Positions 1 to 6,970 of a DNA stretch of 17,361 nucleotides are shown here, in pieces. The notes beneath the pieces are model-generated. The model saw only the letters and a list, made by a program, of their open reading frames with translations, searched no databases and was not told the DNA's origin. Made by a program: the position numbers and the translations under genes. Source of the DNA: JBMOLK01 sp049325575 (lineage in GTDB: Bacteria > Bacillota > Clostridia > Acetivibrionales > Acetivibrionaceae); NCBI GenBank assembly GCA_049325575.1, contig JBMOLK010000080.1, forward strand, positions 1 through 17,361, given 5' to 3'. How positions within the stretch are numbered: position 1 is the stretch's first letter; each line of letters opens with the position of its first letter.

Positions 1-576
1 TCCGGTAAAAGCAATAGACTCATTTTGAACTGCCAGCCAATTCCAGAATATGTTTCTTGGTATTCTGCCAAAATATCTATCTAAAATGCCCAATCCATTA
101 TTTATGGAATAAACCTTTCTGCCAAACTGTACCTCGCCCTTTACGATATTATGGAAGTATTGCAGAAGATAGTATTTGCTTTTTGCCAGGTCATCTATTT
201 TTACTACAGGGGCAGTTGTTTTTATGAAATTAAGATTAACCTTTATATCATTGGTTTCAAAATAAAAGTCCAGTCCGTTGGTTTCGTTTGCAATATAAGA
301 AAACTTCATGTCCTTAGAGTTATATGACATGTACAGTGCTTCTGTTTGTTCCTTGTTATTTAGTCTAATACGCTTGGAAAACTTTATTGGAATTTTATTG
401 GCCGGATCAAATAATGATAAAGAAACATAATCAAAGAAGGGTGTACACACTATACAGAAACTAAAATAAATATTCTTTGAAGGATCATAACAACCAGTAT
501 ACCACCATTCCTTATTAACTTCATTTCTAAGATTAAATGGTCCGATTTTTTTTGACTCTAAAATGCTTGCATTCAT
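1..576 (-). CDS. Partial CDS, possible lipocalin-like (DUF2804-type) protein, 3' end outside window
   Basis: An open frame of 192 codons with no stop runs from an ATG at 574-576 off the left edge, so the C-terminus is missing. The start is supported by GGGGGAG at 584-590, seven bases upstream, and by a near-consensus promoter further up. The protein starts MNASILESKKIGPFNLRN, has no signal peptide or membrane segment, and is rich in aromatic beta-strand-like stretches (NKEWWYTGCYD, NIYFSFCIV). Near residues 165-185 comes GLGILDRYFGRIPRNIFWNW, which resembles the Gly-x-Leu-Asp-x-x-x-Gly...Trp-Asn-Trp signature of DUF2804 and related CrtC/AttH lipocalin-like proteins. That family link is from memory of the motif and is uncertain; the function of DUF2804 proteins is unknown. 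The upstream dockerin gene runs the same way, but the strong promoter suggests independent transcription. Confidence 0.6.
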   Translation of the reverse strand, partial: MNASILESKKIGPFNLRNEVNKEWWYTGCYDPSKNIYFSFCIVCTPFFDYVSLSLFDPANKIPIKFSKRIRLNNKEQTEALYMSYNSKDMKFSYIANETNGLDFYFETNDIKVNLNFIKTTAPVVKIDDLAKSKYYLLQYFHNIVKGEVQFGRKVYSINNGLGILDRYFGRIPRNIFWNWLAVQNESIAFTG

Positions 577-747
577 TTTATTACTCCCCCATGTAATACG
601 GTTTTAGCCCACTAATAAGCACACAAATTAAAACAATAACTTATTTTACATTCTCTATGAACGAGAAGAAAATAGAAATGGCCGCTAAAAATGCCCGATT
701 CTTTTTAAACTATCCAGAAGCCTCAAGTTTATTTTATAGTGAGAAAT

Positions 748-775
748 ATTATACACCTTTGCTTTAAAATGTCAA
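748..775 (-). promoter_or_regulatory. Sigma-A type promoter of the left-edge gene
   Basis: On the minus strand, TTGACA (770-775) and TATAAT (748-753) are both perfect matches, separated by 16 bp. Transcription should start near 740, giving a leader of about 165 nt before the ATG at 576. The leader contains a short perfect inverted repeat, TTCTC-7 nt-GAGAA (about 651-667). Confidence 0.75.
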
Positions 776-817
776 GTGTAGAAATTCATACTATACACTA
801 TGGTTACACAGTTTAGC

Positions 818-2959
818 TTAGAACAACTTGTATTGTGCAGGGAAAATATCTATAGTCCCCAGAATATATCTTTTTATATATACAAGATCTGTTGAGTTAA
901 TTTGGCCGCTGCCGTCAACATCTGCAGCCAATTTTCCCTGGGGCGAAGGGAAGTCTGAAATTATCTTCAATATATATCTTTTTACATATGTGTAATCAGT
1001 AGAGTTTACACTACCATCTCCATTAACATCCCCGTAATTTATTTTCGGTGATACTGTAGGTATGGGTACTTCAGTTGGAACTATAGTAGGAGAGGCTGTT
1101 ATAGTTGGAAGGGGTGAGGGCTCTATCGGGACAGTGACTTTAATAGGCTTGCTTTCCAAGCCTTCATTTCCTGCACTGACAGATGTAATGGTGTAATAAT
1201 AGATAGAGCTGCCTGATGATACCTCATCAACGTATGTGGTTCCATATACACTCTCTGCTACAGTTGTATACTCTCCATCTATCCTTATGCAGCGCTTTAC
1301 ATTATAATAATGAGCGTTTTCCACGCCATTCCAGGAGAGCATAACCTTCCTGCTTTGTGTTTCTGCCATGATATCACATGGAGCAGATGGGGCCATCATT
1401 AAGAAATATTTGCTTGCATCTTTTGTAAAAATCTTTATAAAAGTATCACCCTGTTCACTTTCAAAGACCGCCTTTATTGTTCCTTTTACCGTTTCAAGGG
1501 CCGGCACGGAAAAAGCTCCGTTTGTTACATCAGCAACAGCTGTTGGGTATTTTGTGTCAAAGGGAATAAAAGTAATCTTTCCGGAGGTTGAGTTTGGTAA
1601 TATTCCAAACACACCTGCTTCATTCCCGGAAGACCTCAATGAAATATCCCTTACAACTTCAGTAAAATCGGAGGTCTCTGCAACCACCTTGATTCTTCCT
1701 TTGTATGAAATCGGTACAATAGGATAGTTCTCCATGCTGGCCCAACCATAGCTGGAGGTTACACTGCTGCCGCTGTTTAACAGGTTATCAGAGCAGTCAT
1801 AAATATACCAGTTTATATTAATATTCGGCTGCATTAAAACGTTTCCAGTGGTGGTCCTTTTAAAGCAGTCAATTGTAAATTGATTAATCCTTTGATATAT
1901 ATAAGTTCCTTCAGGAGGCTGCAGGTTAAAACAGCTCTGGCTTTTGTACCAGGTTTTAAAGGGGATCGATTCAACAGTGGGTTTTACAGATTCTGCAATA
2001 TCTAAAAGAGCACTTACCGAACTTCTTGAAGATATATCTGTTTTACACCTGTCATACAATTCCTTGTTAAAATTGACAAAGAAATTCGGGTCCTCAATTA
2101 CTGCCTTACCCCAGGCATATCCGCATAGCTGGTAGAAAAGGAGTGCACTTACATATCCGCTCCACACATCTCCTCCCAATTTATGCCTGTTAAGTGCCTC
2201 ATAATACACATCATATGTATAGCTGTGATTTCTATCAATATTTGGATATATTTTATCCATTCTTGAAAAAACCTCTATCTGTGCCGCTCTGGTCATACCT
2301 TCCTCAAAAGCGCTGATTGAAACAACATAATCATCCCTGAAGGAATGAATGATTTCGTGACATAGAGTTTCAAGTCTGCTTATACTTCTTAGCGTAATGG
2401 TATTGTTATAGGAATCATACATCCCAACATAAGATAAGTTGGGATTTTTCTTGATGTTTACTGTATTACTGAAGGCTGGATTTCCATATACCTGCTTTAT
2501 GACAGGATAAAAATTATTTACTTCGCTTTTTAGTATTTCAAGCTCTTCCAAAGTCCAGGGATAATCCGAAGAGTCGAAGGTGAAAGTTAACTCATTAGGG
2601 ACCTGGGAGGTTGAAAACGAGGCGTATGTACTTTTTGAAGATTCATATTCAGGAAGAATCGGGTTTCCTTCCTTATCCACATAAACAACTACAAAATCAG
2701 TAAAAGCAGAACTGTCCGATGCTTCAAGTCTGGTATTTATTTCTTCTGTCGCTAATTTTGAGAGATATTCCTTAAGATTTTCATCTGCGTTAATTACATC
2801 CTGCCTTGATAGATTTTCCGGAACCTTGAATAAATAAACCTGGTTACTTTCAACCGGTGAAGGATTTTCAGCATGTACATTACGTGATACATTTCCCGTA
2901 ATAAGAACATTAATCAGAAAAGCCAATACAATAAGTAAGACATAAGATTTCCTAAACAT
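818..2959 (-). CDS. Secreted dockerin-bearing HEXXH metallopeptidase
   Basis: This 713-aa protein is predicted to be exported and attached to a cellulosome scaffoldin. Residues 1-30 are a signal peptide (basic MFRK, hydrophobic core, VHA before ENPSP). Residues 201-205 are HEIIH, the zinc-binding and catalytic HEXXH motif. The E220-G221 of FEEGM, 15 residues on, is the likely third zinc ligand, as in gluzincin peptidases. Residues 345-520 look like beta-rich accessory sequence. A fibronectin III-like domain (about 523-611) is followed by a Pro/Thr linker (612-640). A type I dockerin (642-705) has two Ca-binding loops, DVNGDGSVNSTD (644-655) and DVDGSGQINSTD (680-691), each followed by a (V/I)KRYIL helix. 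The start is supported by GGGGGAG upstream and a consensus promoter at 3029-3057. No convincing terminator follows the stop. The exact peptidase family is not assigned. Confidence 0.9.
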   Translation of the reverse strand: MFRKSYVLLIVLAFLINVLITGNVSRNVHAENPSPVESNQVYLFKVPENLSRQDVINADENLKEYLSKLATEEINTRLEASDSSAFTDFVVVYVDKEGNPILPEYESSKSTYASFSTSQVPNELTFTFDSSDYPWTLEELEILKSEVNNFYPVIKQVYGNPAFSNTVNIKKNPNLSYVGMYDSYNNTITLRSISRLETLCHEIIHSFRDDYVVSISAFEEGMTRAAQIEVFSRMDKIYPNIDRNHSYTYDVYYEALNRHKLGGDVWSGYVSALLFYQLCGYAWGKAVIEDPNFFVNFNKELYDRCKTDISSRSSVSALLDIAESVKPTVESIPFKTWYKSQSCFNLQPPEGTYIYQRINQFTIDCFKRTTTGNVLMQPNININWYIYDCSDNLLNSGSSVTSSYGWASMENYPIVPISYKGRIKVVAETSDFTEVVRDISLRSSGNEAGVFGILPNSTSGKITFIPFDTKYPTAVADVTNGAFSVPALETVKGTIKAVFESEQGDTFIKIFTKDASKYFLMMAPSAPCDIMAETQSRKVMLSWNGVENAHYYNVKRCIRIDGEYTTVAESVYGTTYVDEVSSGSSIYYYTITSVSAGNEGLESKPIKVTVPIEPSPLPTITASPTIVPTEVPIPTVSPKINYGDVNGDGSVNSTDYTYVKRYILKIISDFPSPQGKLAADVDGSGQINSTDLVYIKRYILGTIDIFPAQYKLF
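845..1036 (-). other. Type I dockerin domain coding segment
   Basis: This encodes the C-terminal duplicated dockerin (residues 642-705 of the metallopeptidase). Both loops keep the D-x-N/D-x-D/S-G pattern and the final Asp, and both carry Ser-Thr at the cohesin-recognition positions, as in C. thermocellum type I dockerins. It is the best organism marker in the window and implies a cohesin-bearing scaffoldin elsewhere in the genome. Confidence 0.93.
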
Positions 2960-3028
2960 TTTTAACTCCCCCTGAAAATTAGATGTAAATAATACTATAA
3001 TCTCTATTAATTACTAAGTTTTTCTACA

Positions 3029-3057
3029 ATTATATAATATAGATGCGGTTTTTTCAA
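3029..3057 (-). promoter_or_regulatory. Sigma-A type promoter of the dockerin metallopeptidase
   Basis: On the minus strand, TTGAAA (3052-3057) and TATAAT (3029-3034) are spaced by 17 bp. The predicted start near 3022 gives a leader of about 60 nt. The -35 box lies within 6 bp of the stop codon of the upstream dehydratase-like gene, so the peptidase can be transcribed separately from it. Confidence 0.7.
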
Positions 3058-3062
3058 TAAAG

Positions 3063-4178
3063 CTACAAAGAGGATGTGACAGTTTGTATTCTACCTGATA
3101 GTTCTCTCTTCATTTTAAGCATATCGATAAAGGCTTCAAGTCTTGTCATGTAACCTGCTTCACCGGTCATTTCGTCAATGATAAGCGTCATAATGGGAAT
3201 ATTGTATTTATCCTGGACCTGGCTGAAGGCACTTTGGGCGATTATTTCGGGCATGCATGTAAAGGGGTATATATGAATAACCCCATCGAAAGCTTTTTTA
3301 GCACTTAATATAGACCCGCCAATGGAACTAAGGCCGTGACCTCCTATATCATCGGTTTTCATAAATTCCTTCCCTGCTTCATGAGCCTTGTCTTTAATCT
3401 TAAACGGAAGCAGTTTCTTTATAAAGTGTTCCTTGATCCAATAGCTGATACCAAGATGGTTGTGAACCTCAACACCCATATTGCCCAGCTTTCTTTCAAG
3501 CTCAAAATTTATATTTGGATGGGCAGCCACATATATTTCCCCCACAATAGAGACCTTTAAAGGTTTATACTCTCTATCCAAAGGGATCTGCTTTAAAGCT
3601 TTTCTAGTTGAATTGATTATTGTATTTATACTTTTATATCCGGACGCTTTTTGGGCTTTGTTATGAAACTGTGACATTACTTTATTGGTCTGCCCCTTGT
3701 TTATTTCCCTGCACCTGGTTTGTTTAGCCAGCTCGTTCAGCTTATCTACCTTGAAAACCGTCAGTATGGCATAGAGTATTGCTTTTATAATACTAAGAAA
3801 GCGCTTTCCTTCCGTCAAAGGCTTTATCTTCTGGAAAACCTCTTTAACGGTAATATTGCTTAAATCAAGGTAAACAAACCTGGTATTGTAACCAATGCTT
3901 TTTAGTATTTCAGCCTGTAGATTTCCAAAATAACCGAACCTGCACTGTCCGCACCCTCCGCCAAAGAGTATGAATTCTGCTCCGTTTTCTATACCGTATA
4001 TAAAATCCCCCAGTATTGTTTTAAAAGGCAGGCAGGCAAATTCAGGAGAGTGCAGAATTCCTTTCTCTAAAGGGCCTTTAGTTGTAACAGGGGGTATTAC
4101 ATATTCTATTCCTGCAGTATCCAAAAGAACCTTTATCGGTATGTACGTATCTCCCATGTGCGGAAATGTAATTTTCAT
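3063..4178 (-). CDS. 2-hydroxyacyl-CoA dehydratase-like (HgdB/COG3581-type) protein
   Basis: This 371-aa cytoplasmic protein appears to belong to the HgdB/double-cubane-cluster superfamily, whose members bind iron-sulfur clusters and are reduced by ATP-dependent activases. Candidate cluster ligands are C49 (EFACLPFK), C76 and C79 (GGGCGQCRFG) and C308 (YPFTCMPEI). The C-terminus has IDEMTGEAGYMTRLEAFIDM (334-353), which closely matches the C-terminus of the neighbouring upstream protein. The gene begins 6 bases after the upstream stop codon, and its AGGGTGA-type ribosome binding site overlaps that stop, so the two are co-transcribed and probably translationally coupled. The substrate is unknown; the relatives studied include 2-hydroxyglutaryl-CoA dehydratase and the acetylene-reducing double-cubane protein. 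No activase with an ASKHA ATPase fold is encoded in the window. Confidence 0.78.
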   Translation of the reverse strand: MKITFPHMGDTYIPIKVLLDTAGIEYVIPPVTTKGPLEKGILHSPEFACLPFKTILGDFIYGIENGAEFILFGGGCGQCRFGYFGNLQAEILKSIGYNTRFVYLDLSNITVKEVFQKIKPLTEGKRFLSIIKAILYAILTVFKVDKLNELAKQTRCREINKGQTNKVMSQFHNKAQKASGYKSINTIINSTRKALKQIPLDREYKPLKVSIVGEIYVAAHPNINFELERKLGNMGVEVHNHLGISYWIKEHFIKKLLPFKIKDKAHEAGKEFMKTDDIGGHGLSSIGGSILSAKKAFDGVIHIYPFTCMPEIIAQSAFSQVQDKYNIPIMTLIIDEMTGEAGYMTRLEAFIDMLKMKRELSGRIQTVTSSL

Positions 4179-4184
4179 CAGTAA

Positions 4185-5102
4185 TCACCCTACCATATCC
4201 AAAAATGCTTCCAATCTGGTGTCAAACCCGGCTTCTCCTGTATGCTCATCAATTGTAAGCTTCAAAAGGGGTATATTGCAGTGGGTATTCAGCCGTCTTT
4301 CAATGAACTCCAGCACAAAGGCATCTACTCCACAGGCAAAAGGCGTAAGGTATATTATGCCCTTTACATTTGGTACTGATGCAAAGGTAAAAGCACTGCC
4401 CAAAAGCTCAAAGCCTACATCCCAAAACACTTTACCTTGAAACGGATAGGCGTTTTTTCTTTTTGTATCATGATCGATATCTCTTGGAGTGTATACGGTA
4501 ATATTTCTTTTTTCAAGCTTGTCAATAAGCCTCATGCTCAAATAACTGTCATAAATCATATATGGATGTCCCAAAATTGAAAGAGCTGTTTGATTATCTT
4601 CCCTGTTTAAGTATTTACTTGCCTTGAGCAGGTGTTCTCTGCTTCTGTCAAATTCATTGAGAGCCTTTTTAAAAGCATTTATTACTTCATGGTATTCCAA
4701 GCTTAATGTTTGAGCAATCTCCTTAAGACTTTCAAGGGTCTGGCCGGGCATCATATCAACATGAACCCTGACCTCCAAAACCTTTATTTGTCTCTTTAGA
4801 TTTAATAGTGCCATGTCTGGAAGTCCACAAAACTTTGGGCAGGTGAATTCATTTTTATCAAGGCTTGTGTACCTTGGAATAAATATATAGTCCACCTTAT
4901 CCTTGAGATTATATACATGGCCATGGAAAACCTTTACAGGAAGGCAGGTTTCGTTACTGCAGTGTTTGACTCCAGAGTCAAGGATGTTTTTGTTTGTGTC
5001 TTCAGATACTATAACATTGCAGCCAAGGTTATGGAAAAACCTTTCCCACAGTACATTATGTTCAAAGTAAAAAAGTCCTTTTGGTAGTCCGATAGTTGTC
5101 AT
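4185..5102 (-). CDS. DUF2229/COG3580-type dehydratase-like iron-sulfur protein
   Basis: This 305-aa protein starts MTTIGLPKGLFYFEHNVLWE, typical of the DUF2229 module that is often fused to acyl-CoA dehydratase activases in clostridia; here it stands alone. Possible Fe-S ligands are C48 and C53 (HCSNETCLPVK), C88 and C92 (TCPKFCGLPD) and C257 (TPFACGVDA). TIDEHTGEAGFDTRLEAFLD (283-302) mirrors the C-terminal motif of its partner, suggesting that the two share a fold and probably form a heterodimer or a sequential complex. AGAGGAG lies 8 bases before the ATG. It is the first gene of the pair; the 71-bp gap upstream has a TATAAT (near 5163-5168) but no good -35, so it may also be read from the nuclease gene. 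A redox role is likely; the reaction is unknown. Confidence 0.78.
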   Translation of the reverse strand: MTTIGLPKGLFYFEHNVLWERFFHNLGCNVIVSEDTNKNILDSGVKHCSNETCLPVKVFHGHVYNLKDKVDYIFIPRYTSLDKNEFTCPKFCGLPDMALLNLKRQIKVLEVRVHVDMMPGQTLESLKEIAQTLSLEYHEVINAFKKALNEFDRSREHLLKASKYLNREDNQTALSILGHPYMIYDSYLSMRLIDKLEKRNITVYTPRDIDHDTKRKNAYPFQGKVFWDVGFELLGSAFTFASVPNVKGIIYLTPFACGVDAFVLEFIERRLNTHCNIPLLKLTIDEHTGEAGFDTRLEAFLDMVG

Positions 5103-5173
5103 TTTTCAGCTCCTCTAACAGCTTAATAGTTTATATGTTATTATTTCCATAAAAGAGGAAATTATTATACAAA

Positions 5174-5728
5174 CTATTTAGAGGTATCTTTTTTTACTGC
5201 CCATAGCCCCTTGTTTCCATCTTTAGCTTCCCGCTGGAACATAACGAAATAATCGCTGTACTTTACATCAGGAGGATAAGTTGAGACCTGGGCGTATCCG
5301 TCTAAAACCAATAGGGCATTAAACATCTTGCTTCTGATTTCACTTTCAGTAATTTCCTTCGGGGGCTCTAACCAGATATACCTTAGAAGCCTTCCATATT
5401 TGTCGGTTTCGGACACATCCTTTTCAATATACACGGTTTTTCCCATAAGATTTTGTTTTGTATAGCTGGAAGCTTCCTTTCCATAAGGGTCAACCCGTTT
5501 AGTACTTTCAGGGCAATTGACTCCTATAAAGCGGACTTTTTCCTCTGTACCATCCATAAATTTAACATATACCGTATCGCCATCCACGTGTTTTGAGACC
5601 TGCACTTTTTCAAGTTTAACGGGAGAGTCAAGATGGCCGTCATTATTCTGTCCCAAGTTTCCAGCGGATATACCGGCAGCCAGCAAGAGGAATACTGCTA
5701 TTATTAAATTTACTGTTTTCCTTTTCAT
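5174..5728 (-). CDS. Exported staphylococcal-nuclease-like (thermonuclease) protein
   Basis: This 184-aa protein is a likely secreted or membrane-tethered nuclease of the SNase fold that would hydrolyse DNA/RNA outside the cell. Residues 1-23 are a signal peptide or anchor (KRK, then a hydrophobic run ending AAGISAG). Family motifs are in order: HVDGDTVYV (47-55; D49 and D51), VRFIGVNCPES (65-75; R66 matches catalytic Arg35 and E74 matches Glu43), DKYGRLLRY (109-117; R113 matches Arg87) and the C-terminal GNKGLW. The Ca-ligand position Asp40 of the S. aureus enzyme (DTPE) is Asn here (N71, NCPE), a substitution that I believe occurs in other family members. GGAGGTAA lies 4 bases before the ATG. 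A TATAAT at 5765-5770 (minus) is a possible -10 box, but its -35 is poor. Confidence 0.88.
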   Translation of the reverse strand: MKRKTVNLIIAVFLLLAAGISAGNLGQNNDGHLDSPVKLEKVQVSKHVDGDTVYVKFMDGTEEKVRFIGVNCPESTKRVDPYGKEASSYTKQNLMGKTVYIEKDVSETDKYGRLLRYIWLEPPKEITESEIRSKMFNALLVLDGYAQVSTYPPDVKYSDYFVMFQREAKDGNKGLWAVKKDTSK

Positions 5729-5860
5729 GAAATTACCTCCATTATGTATGCTTGCTTTTGCTATATTATATTAAATCATAAAACAGTTTTGACAGCAAAA
5801 TATATGATGGTTTCTTTGAATATTTATTTTTAATTATTAAAAGAATAAACCATAATAAGG

Positions 5861-5888
5861 TTACAATTCGTATTAATAATGGTATTAT
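5861..5888 (+). promoter_or_regulatory. Weak promoter candidate for the aldo/keto reductase operon
   Basis: In the 203-bp divergent region, TTACAA (5861-5866) and TATTAT (5883-5888) are spaced by 16 bp, about 45 bp before the ATG. Both boxes are imperfect (3/6 and 5/6). A perfect TTGACA at 5789-5794 has no -10 at the right distance. Confidence 0.3.
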
Positions 5889-5931
5889 AGTGTTGGTAAA
5901 ATAAAGTTTAGCATCTTTAAGGAGGTTTATT

Positions 5932-6915
5932 ATGAAGTATAGAGTTCTTGGAAAGACCGGGTACCAAGTATCCGAAATATCCTTTGGAGCTTGGGCTATA
6001 GGCGGTACCTGGGGAACGGTTGATGATGAAACAAGCTTTAAGGCGCTTGAAAAGGCTATTGATGAAGGAGTAAACTTCTTTGATACTGCAGATGTATATG
6101 GGGATGGGAGGAGTGAAAAGCTTTTATCAAAGCTTGCAAAAAGTAAAAAGGAAAAAATCTACATAGCTACAAAAGCAGGCAGGAGGCTAAACCCTCATAC
6201 CGCAGAAGGTTATACAAAGGAAAATCTTGAAGGGTTTATTGATAGAAGCTTAGACAACCTCGGTGTTGACCGTATAGATTTACTGCAGCTTCATTGTCCC
6301 CCTTCAGAGGTTTATGATAATGATAAGGTGTTTTTGGCTCTTGATGAATTAAGACAAAAAGGTAAAATAGCGCACTACGGTGTAAGTGTAGAGTATGTAG
6401 ATGAGGCCGAAAAGGCCATGAAATATCCAAATGTAAGTACTGTTCAGATTATATACAATATGTTCAGGCTAAAGCCGTCAGAAGTATTCTTTAAAAAGGT
6501 AAAGGAAAACAATGTGGGTATTATCGCCAGGGTACCGCTGGCAAGTGGTCTTTTAACCGGAAAAATGTCTAAAGAAACCAGGTTTGAAAGTGATGACCAT
6601 AGAAGCTTTAACAGAAATGGAGAAGCTTTTGACAAGGGAGAAACGTTTTCAGGTGTAGACTTTGAACAGGGACTTAAGGCAGTGGAAGAGCTTAAGAATA
6701 TAAAGCCTGAAAACGCTACCATGGTTCAGTTTGCATTAAAATGGATACTAATGGAGGATGCAGTAAGCTGTGCAATACCCGGTGCAAAGAATCCGGAGCA
6801 GGTTGTACAGAATACCAGGGCATCGGATTTACCTGCACTAACAGAGGAACAGATGAAGGCAGTAAAGGCCATATATGATAAATATATAAGAGAGTCAGTA
6901 CACCTCTTGTGGTAG
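5932..6915 (+). CDS. Aldo/keto reductase
   Basis: This 327-aa cytosolic TIM-barrel oxidoreductase would interconvert carbonyl compounds and alcohols with NAD(P)H. The AKR signature is clear: FFDTADVYGDGRSE (49-62) supplies D51 and catalytic Y56, ATKAG (79-83) supplies K81, and LLQLHCPP (117-124) supplies H121, completing the Asp-Tyr-Lys-His tetrad. IPGAKNPEQVVQN (282-294) is the C-terminal nucleotide phosphate-binding motif. Length is normal for the family. The start follows AAGGAGGT at ideal spacing. Its stop is 55 bp before the MFS exporter gene, with no terminator between, so the two are probably one operon; the substrate cannot be told from sequence. Confidence 0.93.
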   Translation: MKYRVLGKTGYQVSEISFGAWAIGGTWGTVDDETSFKALEKAIDEGVNFFDTADVYGDGRSEKLLSKLAKSKKEKIYIATKAGRRLNPHTAEGYTKENLEGFIDRSLDNLGVDRIDLLQLHCPPSEVYDNDKVFLALDELRQKGKIAHYGVSVEYVDEAEKAMKYPNVSTVQIIYNMFRLKPSEVFFKKVKENNVGIIARVPLASGLLTGKMSKETRFESDDHRSFNRNGEAFDKGETFSGVDFEQGLKAVEELKNIKPENATMVQFALKWILMEDAVSCAIPGAKNPEQVVQNTRASDLPALTEEQMKAVKAIYDKYIRESVHLLW

Positions 6916-6970
6916 TTTGGTCTAAATTACAAGTTAAAAGAGAAAGGGATTTTGAAGGAGACAGAAGTAT

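Noticed and set aside
3970..4440. A 156-codon plus-strand frame spanning the junction of the two dehydratase-like genes
   Set aside because: It overlaps two conserved genes on the other strand, has no Shine-Dalgarno sequence, and its composition is that of a reverse-complement shadow.
5109..5173. TTTCC-8 nt-GGAAA hairpin after the nuclease gene as its terminator
   Set aside because: The stem is only 5 bp and no T-tract follows on the minus strand, so read-through into the dehydratase-like pair is equally plausible.
5789..5817. Perfect TTGACA at 5789-5794 as the -35 of the aldo/keto reductase promoter
   Set aside because: At 16-18 bp downstream the sequence is TTTCTTTG-like, with no -10 match, so the box appears isolated.
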